This document shows positions 25,918 to 38,712 of a stretch of DNA of 64,000 bases, piece after piece. The DNA comes from Clitopilus passeckerianus (Eukaryota; Basidiomycota; Agaricomycetes; Agaricales; Entolomataceae). Position 1 is the first letter of the stretch; each line of letters opens with the position of its first letter. Under the pieces are notes generated by a model, which did not search any database, was not told the origin of the DNA, and worked only from the letters and a program-made list of their open reading frames with translations. The stretch covers positions 1,922,001 to 1,986,000 of the forward strand of contig CALYLX010000128.1 in the NCBI GenBank assembly GCA_944990035.1. The letters run 5' to 3'. The position numbers and the translations under genes are program-made.

Positions 25918-27222
25918 CACGGTAAACGTCGAGTCGAGTCTTCGGCTATTTTTAGAAGCGGTGTCAGTCGGGATGATCTCGACTCTGCTCGATCCTCACT
26001 GGCATGTGTGTCCTACGAGTATGCGCAGTTGGAGAGCGTTGTTCCTGTAGTTGGATTGTAGAAATGTTATCGGGTCTTGCTCAAAAGAATGCGCGTTCAC
26101 ATCGGACGGTGACCAAAGCAGCAGCGGAACCTAATACACTGGAAGAGACAGCTGACATTTGAGTGTGGCTTGATTGGAGGATAGGATGGTACCATGTGTA
26201 ACCCAGGCTTGGCTCGGCTTTCCTTGCCAGAGGCATCAAATACACGCTATAGTCGTATCTTCTGAATTGAACTCATCAGAGTGCATCACAGATTCCAGGG
26301 TCACAGGCCGGAGCATAAGTGGGCACTCGTTACAGACGTTAGGCTGCCGGGTCTAGATGAGGTGCTGGACCTTGGTTGAGACTGGCATGGATTAATGACG
26401 AGTTTATGACTTTACAGCTCTGCACACGCTCAGGATCGTGGTGACATTAGCCATCTGTCTCCGCAAAACCAGCTGGCGGCCCCAATAGGCTTCATAATTG
26501 AGCTGTGTGCCACAACCCTGAAAACGATAGAATGAGGGCAAACCCCATGTGCAGCAGCCATCAATTGCTATCTTGAAAGGTCTTGGCAATGCCAAGCGTG
26601 ACCTAAAGGGGTTGGTCAAGCCAACAGAAGATGCGCCGCGTAAATGGGTGTGCCTTGGAGAAAGAGATCTCAATTGTAGATTCCACCTTGCATGAATGAT
26701 TTTTGGGCAGGCTTCAAATTTCAAGGCAGTGGAGAATGTAGTCTGGAAAAATATTCAACGGGGAGGTACGTCCGATGCGGCTTTCGGTGAATTGCACAGC
26801 GGAAGGCAACGGCAAGATTGGTAAGATCCTTATGGGTAGCGCGCCGGGGAGGAGGCTTTTCGCGAGAGATTCCGATGGGAGGGTTATAGCCGCTCGGTAA
26901 GATTAGCCGAGAATTGCACAGGGCCCTGCATATTGTCATGATATTGATCTAAAGCAGCTACAGTGAATGAATGGAAGCTTACTGGTCACTCGTATTCATG
27001 CTGTACCTAATCTCACAGGAAACTCTGGCACGGAAACACCGACACACCGGCTATTGAAGACCTCTGTTATCTCTCCTAAATGGAACTACCAAGCAATTTT
27101 TTTCCGCCTCAATGATCGTGGAGTGTCTATCTGGTTGTCGGTGTAGACCCGGCTACACATGACAAGGAACAGCTACCCATGTGCAGAGTTCCCCATGATT
27201 AGGGTAATTCAATCTCCATTCA

Positions 27223-27228
27223 GATAAG
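27223..27228 (+). promoter_or_regulatory. GATA-factor site
   Basis: GATAAG 83-88 bp before the peptide-transporter start. This is the core site of fungal GATA regulators that activate nitrogen-catabolite genes. A single hexamer is weak evidence; position and gene function make it plausible. Confidence 0.4.
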
Positions 27229-27239
27229 GCTCAACTGTT

Positions 27240-27247
27240 TATAAAAA
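27240..27247 (+). promoter_or_regulatory. TATA box of peptide transporter
   Basis: TATAAAAA 64-71 bp upstream of the ATG at 27311. Confidence 0.65.
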
Positions 27248-27310
27248 CTGTGCAAGACCAGCGTATGAGTTTTTCACGACTGTTTTCCAGTACGTCCAAG
27301 CCTCCCGGCC

Positions 27311-29429
27311 ATGGCTTCCTCCTACCCAGAAGAGAAAGTCAACGAGAAAGAGTCCATCCCTTCATCCCACCCCGAGGAGAAGCATGCCTACGAAGGCTCC
27401 CCAGATGGTTCCAGTATCATTGAAGGGTCTGAAGGCGTTACCGAGTACGAGCTCGCCACTTTGAGGCACGTTCCCGATCGTCTTCCGTACACTTCTTGGT
27501 TGGTCGTTATCGTCGAGTTCGCTGAACGGTGCGTTGCTCGGTTCACCTTTCTCATCGCCATCATGCTCATCGCTCGTCTCTAGATGGTCGTACTACGGCA
27601 CCACGAACATTTACAACAACTACATCCAGTTCCAGCTCCCCAAGGGATCGACGACTGGTGCCGTCCCTAAGGCTTTGCGTGGCGGAGATACCTCCGCTGG
27701 TGCTCTCGGCAAGGGACAACAGATCTCGTTCTCTCTCCGTAAGTGATAACAATCTAACCGGAACATATTTATACTGAACCTTGTTCTTAGGTACATTCAA
27801 CAGTTTCTGGGTCTATATCACTCCCTTCATCGGTGGTATCCTCGCAGACACACTATGGGGTCGGTACAAGACTATCATCATCTTCTCCATTGTCTGCTTG
27901 CTCGGTCACATTATCCTCGTCGCCTCTTCCACGCCCACGGCCCTCCAGCACACTGAAACCGCTTTCGGTCTCCTCGCATTCTCCATTGTCGTGATGGGTC
28001 TCGGTGCTGGCGCCATCAAGGCCAACGTCTCCCCCATGATTGCTGAACAGTACACCGGCAAGCTCAGGAAAGAGACCCTTCCGTCTGGAGAGGTCGTTAT
28101 CAAGTCCCCCGCAGTTACCATTCAGCACATGTACCTTTGTAAGTTCACAACATTCCTCCCGTTTCTAATCGGCTGGCGTTCTAATCTTGGAATACCCACT
28201 TCTAGGGTTCTATGCTGCTATCAACTTCGGTTCTTGCGGTGCTATTTCAGCTTCCTTCCTTGCCCGTGACAATGGATACTGGGCGGCATACCTCGTCCCC
28301 ACTTGTATCTTCGTTCTTGTCCCATTCGTCCTCCTCGCCGGCAAGAAGTACTACGTTGTCACCCCTCCCCGTGGCTCGATTTTGGTCGAGACCGTTCGTG
28401 TCGTCAGCACTGCTCTCGGTCCCCGCTGGTCATGGAATCCCGCCAAGACTGTCCGTGCCATCCAGCAGCCCGATTTCTGGGATATCGCTAAGCCCAGCTA
28501 CTACGGTCAAGGCAACCTTCCCAAGAAGATGACCTGGGATGACGAATTCGTTGGTGAAGTCGCTCGTACTCTCAACGCTTGCGTTGTCTTCCTGTTCTTC
28601 CCCATCTTCTGGCTCTGCTACTCCCAAATCGATGGTAACTTGGGAACTGTCGCTGCCGGTATGACATTGAATGGTACACCCAACGATCTCATCCAGTACG
28701 TTTCCTCGATTGAATTCCATCTCAGCCGTGATACTTATTTCATTCACTTCACAGAAACTTGAACCCCATTTCTATCATCATCATGATCCCCATCTTCGAC
28801 CGTGTCATCTACCCCTTCCTCCGTTCCCGAGGCCTCAACTTCAGCCCCATCAAGCGTATTGCCACCGGTTTCCTCATCGCTGGTCTCGCCATGGTCTACG
28901 CTGCAGTCCTTGAGAAGAAGATCTGGGACACTTCACCTTGTAAGGGTGGCGAGTTTGACAAGCAACCCGCCAATTGCGTGATCGATGAGGAACACAGATC
29001 CTCACCCCTCAATGTCTGGATCGTCGCAGGTCCTTACATTCTCGTTGGCATGGCCGAGATCTTCGCCTCCATCACTTCCCTGGAATACGCCTTCACCAAG
29101 GCTCCCAAGCGCATGAAGTCCGTCGTTACCGCCTTCTCGCAGTTCCAGACTGCACTCTCCTCTGCCCTCAACTTCGCCCTCGTTGCCGTCAACGTTGAGA
29201 ACAAGTTCGTTTGGCTCTTCGTCTCCTTCGCCATTGCAGCTTGGGTATTCGGAATTCTCTTCTACATTGTGTATGTTTCCTTTCTTCTTCTACCTTTTGC
29301 ACCTTTTAACAAACTTATTCTTCCAGCTTCCGGGATCTTGACAAGCGAGAGGCTGAACTTAATGCTATCGGTGTTGGCGAACGTGCTGGCTTTGCTGGTG
29401 AAGAACCCCATCCATCGGATAGGGCTTAA
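27311..29429 (+). CDS. PTR2: POT/PTR2 oligopeptide transporter
   Basis: MASSYPEEKVNEKE opens a charged, Pro/Glu-rich N-terminal tail typical of fungal PTR2. The POT signature EFAERWSYYG follows across the first intron, then FNSFWVYITPFIGG, LADTLWGRYKTI and WFYAAINFGSCGA. Later come NLNPISIIIMIPIFDRVIYP and the C-terminal helices ending EEPHPSDRA-stop. About 600 residues with twelve helices. It imports di- and tripeptides by proton symport. Codon use is strongly biased to C-ending codons, suggesting high expression. The gene sits beside the amino-acid permease, both on the plus strand, with GATA and TATA sites in front. Confidence 0.95.
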
Positions 29430-29665
29430 TGAGTTTAATGATACCATGTTGATAACGTACCCAGTTTTACTTGATTCTTTGTGTGATTATTGTTGGTCAT
29501 TATATGATCTTAATGTCAAAAATATAACATTTCATCACCTCTCATATACTCGTATGTCAGAAACGTAACATTCTTGGGCAACATAAATCATATCCGGGTT
29601 GTAGAAAGTACAAAGGTAAGATAAATAACGACGTTGTAAGTATGTAAAAGGAAATGTTGTTCATT

Positions 29666-32600
29666 TTAGTGGCCAACAAGCAATATCGACGTGGTCAACA
29701 TGCCGGCCAAACCGCCGAAAACGCCGACCACTGTCCACCTGGTGTATTCTTGAAAAGGTTCTTGCGTAAGAATGGGGTTGTTGACGACCCCACGGAAGGA
29801 ATACAGTATGATGCCAACGATGATAGCGATGATGGAGTAAGCCAGGAATACGAGCGGGAGGGAAAGAACGAAACTGCGCCTCTGATAACGAAAGATGAAC
29901 ACATGTACACCTTAGTAGGCGTCAAAAATAATACTCACCGAGAGCAACATCAAACCCTCTACCCCTAAGTGTGATACTGGGTGCTCCATATCGGCCTTAT
30001 ACCTGAATACGGCAACCACCGTCGACGCCATGGAGAAGGTTGAGAATAGGATGGCAATGAAGCCCGCAATCCGCGAAATGCTATCCAGGCCTGGCAAAGA
30101 AAGAAAGGTTATAGTTGCACTCAAGACGATTGCGGCCTTGGGAACACCCAAGTAAGGACCGGTTCACGATATAGAATAATTAGACATACAATCAAGCATG
30201 TGCAAGCGCCTATGGCAGCCATTGGTGTGGCATTCCGGTACCCGCTTTCTTGGTCGATTCTTGATTGCCTATGACGGTCGAACAGGAAATAGGGGATGCC
30301 CAAGCACAAGCAACCGACAACGATGTCGAGCAGAGCACGATAGAACGGGCGTCGGTACTTGACTGGCCCAGGGGTCCCAACATCCGAGGGAAGAGGCCTG
30401 TTGGGTCGGAAGTATTGCTGTCTCCAGTGCGCTGGCAGACGCGTATGAGCAAAGTCTAGAACATAGTTTTACCAAATACTGTACTTACCAACTCTGAGGA
30501 GAATCCTTGAGACGATGCGGGTATGTACGACGGTTTGGAGTCCAGTTTCGCCTTGCTCAGACCCGAATGAACGAAGGAGGGTCATAAGCTCTTGACATTC
30601 ATCTTGGCTGAAAGGAGCCGGGATGGTACGATTCGCAGGAAGGAGGCGATCTGGAAAAGCATAAGTAACCGCATGCATAACAAGTCCAAGTCTACTTGCC
30701 TGTCCACGACCACGTCAAAGCATCCATAGCCTCAGCCCTGGCGTTAGTCGGGAGAGCAGTATGAGCCGGATGAGACTCCATAAAGGCCCAATAGCGATAT
30801 TCGACGTCGAGCTCTAGCGGGAAGGGCACGTCGAGTTAGGATCACTTCCATTTGAAAAATCACTTACGGTCATCAGGGCTAGTCTTCTTTTTCTTGTGGT
30901 TAACGTGTCCGTTCACCATGGACGAGTCCGCTGTCACAGTACGGGACTTGTGGTCCACCCAGAATCGGGGAGGAAGGAATCCTCGTTTCGTAATTTCAGA
31001 GGCTTGAAGCCAGAGTTCGGTCCCAGCTGCCGTATGAGAACCATCTCTGAAATGATCAATGTGGTCGGTAACAGTGTCAATCCATTTGTGTTCACGGAGA
31101 TTGATGTCGGTGACAACTCGTCGAGTAGGATGAACGTAGTAGGTCGTGCCATCGGGGAGGTAGTACTCGATCCATCCCAGGCTATGAAGGCGGGGGGATT
31201 GCAGGCCCGACGCCCAGGCGGCATTCTCACTATGAGGAGCTGATTGAGGGGAAACTTGGACTGCAGTTCCCGTGGCCGTGTTGACTGGGAAGAGGTAGGA
31301 ATTCTTCGAAGGTGCGTTGGCCAGCAACGGTTGCCGTTCACTAAGTAAGGCGTTAGCGCATGCACTCATCAACACCAAAGTGAATACATACTCTGTGCCG
31401 GGTTGAGGCATATCAATGGGAGAATGAGGAGTCGATCTGGATAGAGGTCTCTTAGAATAACTCTTGGATCCCAATGCTCTATAAGCATACCTAGCAGGAA
31501 CGTGATCATACGAGGGCCCAGGCATTGCAACCACGGCGGGAGAGTATTGTGGTGATTGGTCGACGTTATAGGAGTGTTCACCATATGGTACATCAAAAGG
31601 TTCGGGATAAGGGCTAAAATGGCTGGTGAGCAGTACAATATCATAGCTGGTGTCAAAACTTACTTGGGCATGGAAGCTGGATACTCGGGACCCATAACTG
31701 CGATTCTTGGTGCGACGGGGTCGCTGAATGGATCATCGTAAGCCGGACTGCGTAACAGAGAGGCGGTGAGTTAGAGCATAGTTAGCAACAGATGGTACAA
31801 CGCACCGAATGCTGGGTGACCTGCTTCGAGCGCCAGCATTTCCGTTAGGAACAGACCTTGATGTCGTGGCCTCAGCTTCATAGCCTCTCCAGACATGCTC
31901 TCCGGAATCCAAATCGAAAGTTGGAGAGGGAATGGCCTTCGGCTCAGGAGCTACAATGGTCGAGGATAGGTCTGCTTGCGATCTGTTTGGTGAAATGGGG
32001 AAAGCGACGTCTTCGTGGCTATGAATGCTTTCATTATCCTGTTGAGAGACTCCAGATCGTCCGTGCTGTTCGGAGGCCTGATCGAATTTCAGAGAGCGTG
32101 TTTCGTCGTCATCCTTAGCAATATCCTGGCGGGCAGGCACGTCGAAATACGAATCACGTTCTCCGGCGATGGGAGGAGGGTAAGTGGGCGCTGGGGTAGG
32201 TGGTTTGGAAGTGTTCGGCGCAGTTGGGATTTCTGGTTCTGGCTCTGCGTGCTTCTGCTCAGCGGTGAGTTCCGGTTCCCTGTCTTGCTCTTGTTTTGCA
32301 ATTACAGGCTCTGGTGTGTGCACCGAATGAGCTCTGGATTGGTCCGCGTAAGGGTCCAGGATTGGCTCGGATTGAGGTAACTCGTCTGGTTCATCAGTGA
32401 AGCCGCCGGGACCGACTGCAGTAGAGTCGATAAGAGGGGGCGGAACGTAGTCTTGAGGGGAGACAGCAGTAGCTGCTGGTTCAGCAATAGGTTCGCTGGA
32501 GGTTTCAGCGTCTGGCTGCTGCGAGAGAGGAGAAGGGCCAACAGGAACTGTGTCCTGTGTTGCAGCTAGCTCTCTCGCCGGGGATTCTGCTATAGGGCTG

Positions 32601-32848
32601 GGGGTGGAGACATCGTTGATGGGCTTCGGAGGAGCCAGGCCACTAGAACTAGTATCCAGTCCTGAGAATGAACCACTCCTGATGGAACCTTTAGTTGACG
32701 CTGCATCGTCCTTGTCGGACGATGGTGTAGCGGGCCTGATGGGTACTAAAACTGATGAGGCACGTCGGACGGCCCCTCCTACACGGGCCCATCGGGATTT
32801 GGCAGGAGAAGGGACAGGAGAAGGAGGAGTGGGATCGGGAGAACTCAT
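29666..32848 (-). CDS. Membrane protein with degenerate WW domain
   Basis: Starts MSSPDPTPPSPVP at 32848; upstream codons are open but carry no ATG. The first ~350 residues are a disordered Pro/Ser/Glu-rich region. A second exon block contains a WW-like segment, LGWIEYYLPDGTTYYVHP, followed by TRRVVTDINLR: the first Trp and the Tyr pair are kept, but the second Trp is absent. A cytosolic helical part (CQELMTLLRSFGSE) follows. The C-terminus has four to five membrane helices (LLDIVVGCLCLGIPYFLF, VLSATITFLSLPG, FVLSLPLVFLAYSIIAIIVG, TVVGVFGGLAGMLTTSIL). About 850 residues. Such proteins are frequent in Agaricomycetes and of unknown function. The 3' end converges with PTR2 at 236 bp. Confidence 0.8.
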
Positions 32849-33611
32849 GGCTGCGAACTCAAGGGTATTCAATGAGGTGCGGTAAACCGAGTGTCCTAGA
32901 CGTTATAAGGTGCGTCGTGGACAGTGTCGAGGTTGATGTGTGAAAATGGAGCGTGGTTTGTTGAACATTATCAAGGTGCCGCCAGGCGACAACATCGAGG
33001 CTAAGGAGCGAAGCCACGCCTTCGTGATACAATTGAGGCTGTGGCGATAATCGAGCTTGAATGAAATCTCGGCACGTTCTTTGTGTGAACAACATGCGTT
33101 TTAGCGCCAATCAGAACGATGCAGACGTTCTGTAGACCTTCGGAGTTGGATACAACGGTGAGCTGCCGAGATTCGGGTTTAGAACAACAGTATGCATACC
33201 AAAAAAAATTACAAATCTCAACAAAGAACTAGCGCATGTCTGATGATAACGTTCATATCAGCCATTCTGTCGTTCATTCTGGGGGTCGTGTGATGCTTTC
33301 AATGGAACAACGACGGTGAGGGTCACAATTCATCAAACGTAAGACTGCCTCGTTGCAGCTGCGCGACGCATCACGGAGGTCCGCCTCGTGTACGGGCAAT
33401 GTTCTGGAGTAGGGGCTCCTGAGAGAAGACAAGGACATCGAGGGCACCCCTGTAGCTGTGCATTGTATGATATTTGTTCAGTGACTAGCAAAAAGTAAAT
33501 GTCAAGCTGGACGTTGTTGACATTGAAGAGACGTGCACTGCCACTGATCATGTTTTCGGACCGGGTATGTTTATTGCCGAACCCCACTTCAACACCAACA
33601 CTCACCTCCCA
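32849..33611. other. Divergent intergenic region
   Basis: About 760 bp between the WW-protein start (-) and the Nudix start (+). Open stretches on both strands were examined and none resembles a protein family. An in-frame ATG at 33567 could extend the Nudix protein by 15 residues. Confidence 0.5.
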
Positions 33612-34958
33612 ATGACTTCGAAGAATTCACCAACGCCAATAAACTTTCTAAGATACCATAGGCCAAGACTAAGACTACATGGAGCACCAATACCCGAGTT
33701 GAATGCTCAGTCAAAGCGGTTCGTACCTAGATTATTTGGCTCCGCATGAACTCCAACCGGTAACTCTGCTGGATCAACTCGTAGTTGTCTAAAGAACTTG
33801 GCGTCCTATCGGTTCTCCCGACCACCAATACCGATACCCAGAAGCAGAAGTGCAGCCGTGCTCGTTTCCTTATTCGTTGGACGTCAAGGGGATCTCTACG
33901 TTCTACTGAGTCGGTGAGTACTTGGCTTCTACCTCTCGATGCATATTTTGATTATAGCCCAACTCTGATGTAGACGGTCTTCAACGTTACGGACTTATGC
34001 TGGAGACACTTCATTACCTGGCGGAAAAACAGACGAGGGTGATGCATCGCCAGAAGACACTGCTGTAAGGTCGGCCCCGCTCTCGTATTCGGACATTGAG
34101 TGACGTACGTTCCTAGCGTAGGGAAGCCTTTGAAGAGGTACAGTTTAGCTCACAGATCCGCTCAGAACTCTGCTTAGTGACATCTGAACCAGATTGGCCT
34201 TCCTCGAGATCGGAAAAAAGTTCCCTTGCTATGCATCCTGGAACCTGTCGTCGCTGGCAATGGCATTGTCGTAACTCCGTAAGCCGTCTTCTTGGTTTTT
34301 GGTTGGCAGTCGCGGATTTGAACTCTTGCAGTGTCGTGGTTCTTATACTGGATAATTCGCTACAGGTGAAGTCGGCTTCGTAGGAGGTTATGCAGCGTAA
34401 TTGACGACCGCGTGCGCACAGCCAATACTCAACCGTGCAGAAGTGGCTAGCTTATTTTCACATCCCCTTGGCTCTTTCTTGACAACGGAAGCACCTTACC
34501 CAACGGAGTCGGAGACACTTGAAGTTCCCTATTACTCCCATAGCGATTGGGACCAGCCAGGTCCCAATGGCCAGGTTTGGCCACACCGTGCTCATCGTTT
34601 CCTCACCGGACGCGAGGCTGGAGGTGTCAAACCAGTATTTGGACTGACAGCGTATGTTGACCTTCCTTGTATCCATCGCATATTAAAGGACTCAACCACG
34701 TCCAACAGTGGAATTATGATTCAGGTGGCCACTATAGCCTATGGACATCCGCCAGAGTTCGAGGTACAGCTCCCGGGAGCTCCCAGTTTGGAAGCACGTC
34801 TGGCGTGGGCACTTCTGAGCAATCAAACACTTCACGAAGCATGTGAAAAGGAGGGCTTGAAGATGGACTGGGACGTGCTGCGACGAATCTGTGGCGCAGG
34901 CCAGAAATATCGGCGGGGTCGGCCACACAAGGATGCCGCCCACGGTAGTAAATTATGA
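33612..34958 (+). CDS. PCD1: Nudix hydrolase, Pcd1/NUDT7-8 type
   Basis: Seven or eight short exons. The spliced protein reads ...CLKNLASYRF, PPIPIPRSRSAAVLVSLF, GDLYVLLSRRSSTLRTYAG, then the Nudix box with key parts LPGGKTDEGD, ARREAFEEIGL (GX5EX7REUXEEXGU pattern kept). The Pcd1-type continuation PRDRKKVPLLCILEPV and the late motif FLTGREAGG, KPVFGLTA follow. About 300 residues. The family cleaves coenzyme A and its derivatives to phosphopantetheine and 3',5'-ADP, often in peroxisomes. No clear C-terminal SKL is present (ends AAHGSKL, which is close to a PTS1 and may act as one). The gene stands alone between unrelated genes. Confidence 0.88.
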
Positions 34959-35620
34959 TGAGGAAGAAACATCGATTATGTATCGTAAGGTCTTCTATTA
35001 GTGTTTGGTATAATTATTTCATCTATATCCATATTATACCTATTTCCTTGTCAATCTACACGTTTTCAGATCGCAGATTGGGGAATAGATCCTTTCAAGT
35101 ATTAAACCTTACACAACGACAGGGAACCAGATCTTGGGGCGCTAGTCGCTTGATCAATTGGTAATCTGAGGCACATGCTTTCGAATACACTCTAAGGGTA
35201 GCTTCAGCTCAGTGTGTGCATATTTGACGCGATCATACTCCGCAGAGCCTAGAAGTTTTCGGTTCCTGGGAAGTGCAAAGACTCCGGCGGCAGACAAGGA
35301 GAGCCTGTGATAATTGCACGCGGAGAGCCTACCACCTTTATGCAGCTCTGCCTATTGGTCGCAAATTCCACAGGCAGCACGCTTTACGGTTGTTTAAGGA
35401 ATCAGTACTCAGTCCTGAGTACCCCACGCCTTCAATGAAAGAACAACGAGTAGATGGAGGCGACTGCCAGCATGCTGTGGAAAGGCTGCGCCGGCTGAGC
35501 CGGGATGATCTCCGGAGGGCCGGCAACATACTTAGATCAGCTTCATACCAGTTGCTTTCAAACCTCTCTCTACCACAGTCCAACGACAGGCCCGTCCTCG
35601 TCGTAGTCAGCGTTGAAACT
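34959..35620. other. Intergenic region
   Basis: About 660 bp. The frame of the next gene stays open upstream to 35273, so a longer N-terminus cannot be excluded, but those codons lack the look of a protein. No other feature seen. Confidence 0.45.
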
Positions 35621-36813
35621 ATGCCAGCACCAGCCGTCTACGTTGTTGCTGCCATTGGTGCCATCGCTGCAGGCATTGCTTTCAAACAGGTATCATAATC
35701 ACTTCATTGCTTTGAAGGAGCTCATCCTAATACTCAGACTTTTCCGTCTCACCTTGAAGTTCGTATATGAACCCCACCTTGCTCCAAAGCTAGAACAATG
35801 GGCGGAGGAATTCCTTGCTAACCGTCGTGCTCGTCGACAAGCTCGGGAAGGCTATGGGCTCATCTCAGTACCGGCCCACTCTGACGATGACGAGGATGAT
35901 TCGTCAGTTCCACAACACAGAACGCAAATGAACAAATCCTCCAATGGAAGCGACACATTCGGACAATGCTCAGGCCATCCAACTCCTCACGATTCCATTG
36001 AGCTGGATACCCTCCGTCAGTGGCGTGCTGAGGTCGACAGCATCCAGAATAGGCGCCTACGACACCGGAATAACGCTGGAAGATCTACTTCTAACCACGG
36101 TCTTGACGAGGTGAGATCTTCATGGATGCTGTTCATTTAAAGGTACTGACCTGTTGTTTGATTATTTATAGTCGATTATCCATTCCTCAATGAGCCCTCC
36201 CACTCATGTCCTATTCGATCCCTCAATTCCATCTACACCTTCAACCTCTGCAAGTCATAAGGCGTCGCCAGCAGTGCGGAGCACCACACTTGATACTATT
36301 GAGGAACCATTCAGACCCGAGTTCAGTTCACCCCGTCGCCCTCTTGTAGAGTTAGGCAAGCTTCCTACCCCTGATCCCTCGATTGCCGCTTCTCCCATTC
36401 CTGGCCCTGCAACACTTTCTCCGGCGAGGGTGCCGAGTTTGTCTGAAGTCTATCCAGTTGAACTCGACTCGGAGCGGGGTATCGAGCTCCTGTCTGCCCC
36501 CTCGTCTCGAGCGGAAACCCCCTTCTCCTCGTTCTCTAACCCCACTGGCCGAGGAGCAGATACTCAACAGCCCACCAGCATCTTCGACTTTTCCTCACCG
36601 AACACACGTTCTCCAGAATTAGAGGACTTTGCCTCTCCTGCGTTATCGCATCCCCTTTCAGAGCTGGATTTCCTCTCGGACGTGGACGAGCACAACAACG
36701 TGATGTCACCGCAGTCTGTAATTACTGACGCAACCTGGGAGGATGAGGACGATGCCGGTTCCTCTGACGGTTCTGATTCTAGCTGGGCCAGCGCAGGACC
36801 GCGCGGACAATGA
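35621..36813 (+). CDS. Single-span membrane protein with disordered tail
   Basis: Three exons. The first encodes MPAPAVYVVAAIGAIAAGIA, a hydrophobic signal-anchor at the extreme N-terminus, and splices into FVYEPHLAPKLEQWAEEF. A basic stretch (ANRRARRQAR) right after the anchor suggests a cytosolic bulk. The remaining ~290 residues are Ser/Pro-rich and acidic, ending in a run of Asp/Glu and Ser (TWEDEDDAGSSDGSDSS). No catalytic motif or known domain. Phospho-regulated scaffold or organelle-surface protein is a guess only. The start was chosen because it puts the anchor at the N-terminus. Confidence 0.7.
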
Positions 36814-38712
36814 GGCATGCTTCTTTTTCGCCGGGATCCGCATTGACAATTTCGAAGCTATCCCCCTATTTTGATCTCTTATGCGCCTGGCCTAGATTAT
36901 TTAACCTCCCCTTGGCTTATCCTCCTTGTACAAGCTATTTCTCCACACGTTTTCAATAGTGTTTTGCAGACTATCCGTTTACCATTGTAATTTTAGTGTC
37001 ACTGTCGTCTATCTCTGTAGTTCAGCATTTACTTTCGCCTGTACATTATTGTATCTACCAATCACGAAACACAATCTGGTCCTATCCACCTCTTCCAGAT
37101 TAGTGGACCATGGTGGCACATGGTGGCAATTATTTCGCCACATTTTGTTGGATGACGACCTATCCTCCTGTGGCCGCGGCAGTTCCCAGGATCGGCTCTC
37201 TTTCTAACCATCATGATCTGCACCATCTGCCACTTTATAAAAGGCCGGTTTTGAAAGATTTTGGGATTCCGCCAACGACGAAAGGTTTCGGCCACTCGGC
37301 TTCAACAAAGCCTCCCATGACTACGTAGTAGGTGCACAAGGTCCGGAGTCAAAGAGTTTAGAGCGCTTCTTCATCTGTCAACAGAGGCCCCATTTGCCTC
37401 GACGACGTCAGCTGCGACGTCTGGGATGAGGTATCCCTGTAAAATGGGCCGTAAAAAGACGTTGTATACATGTGGTTCTTTGCTACACAACGAGGCCTGT
37501 TAACCCCCATTCATTGAGGAGAGTCATGCAACTGTCCGATCTCCTCCCCTGGCCTTGACACTTGTCCGCTCTAACCTGCGTGGGCCGACCAGAGCTGGAA
37601 TGCAGCTGCAAGGATAGAAGTAACAATGCTACATACAGGAGATTTAAACACGAGACACGTATCGTGTTGCGTTGGGGAAAGCGCTAGAAACTGTGGGAAG
37701 TAATCCATTCCCTCGAACCCTGTCAAACTCCTCTTGGTCTCCATGCGCGTTTCTCGGAAGACACCGCTGAGTCAGGGTAGGGACGGCCTCATCCGCACGG
37801 ACAGACTGCCTCTTGGATGACCGGATCCGTGTTTACTAGTGTCAACCAAACGGGAACGCAAGGTTGGATCTATCCAAGATCGTGTCAAAAAGCTCTCATC
37901 GTGCACGGTGGCAACAAATTTACGGGTCAATCGGCAATGGGACGATAATTTCGTGATTTTCGAACACGTAGGGTATGTCCTGCTGAGATCTGGATAGTGG
38001 AAGTGGAGGTAGAGTTCAAATGGCTTGTGGCAATATCATCAAAACCTCCCCCGGATATCAAAGTTTGTAAGGCAGAACAATAAATCTTTGTACAGTTAGA
38101 TCTGACGAAATCTAAGGTTTTCGGCATCTATCGAATCATCACAATGACAATCCACACATATACGGGTGTTATTGTGTTTTAACTTTGCGGCATAAATAAT
38201 TTGCGTGGTTCTACCGCCGGGAAACAGAAACTTTGGAAGACGACTTGCCTCGTCGTCAAAAACGGGCAATGGGCTGGATCTCTTCAGATCTAAGGGCGAT
38301 TAATGGAAGTAAAACTTGCGAGCACTCGAGCCCACTACTAGGCTCTAGTTTCGGTGAGTAGACTCCTCCGTGTGCTGTGTGTGAATGGATGACAGATATC
38401 ACAACTGGAGGTACATTAGTGGCGCAATGGTGACGGCAGTGAATCGACGAGATTCTGTATGAAGGTGACTTGAAATTCCTAAACCGGCAGGACGATTTCC
38501 ATTCGCGGCTGTGACGTAAGGGGTTGCAGACAATTCCTATTTCCCCTCGCAATATTCAGAAATCCAGTTTCTTTTCTGCTTGGTCAGCAAATGTATATAT
38601 ACTCGAGAGTTCATCCCTCCGTCCCCCATTCTCCATCCGCTCCCCACTACTTTATCCACACTCTCCTTTCTCCTGCTCAGGGCGACCCCGCTGCGACCCC
38701 TAAACTCTGATC
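36814..38712. other. Long intergenic region
   Basis: About 1.9 kb, the largest gap in the window. Short open stretches on both strands look like chance. A TATATATA at 38594-38601 serves the P450 gene. No repeat longer than a few bases or transposon end was recognised. Confidence 0.6.
38594..38601 (+). promoter_or_regulatory. TATA box of P450 gene
   Basis: TATATATA 112-119 bp before the ATG at 38713, in an otherwise pyrimidine-rich leader. Confidence 0.55.

Larger units (their letters stand above)
25918..27310. other. Intergenic region between two nitrogen transporters
   Basis: About 1.4 kb without a supported gene. It holds the promoter of the peptide transporter: GATAAG at 27223-27228 and TATAAAAA at 27240-27247. 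Confidence 0.6.

Noticed and set aside
33236..33450. Mating-pheromone-like small gene upstream of the Nudix gene
   Set aside because: No CaaX end and the frame ends soon after the putative splice.
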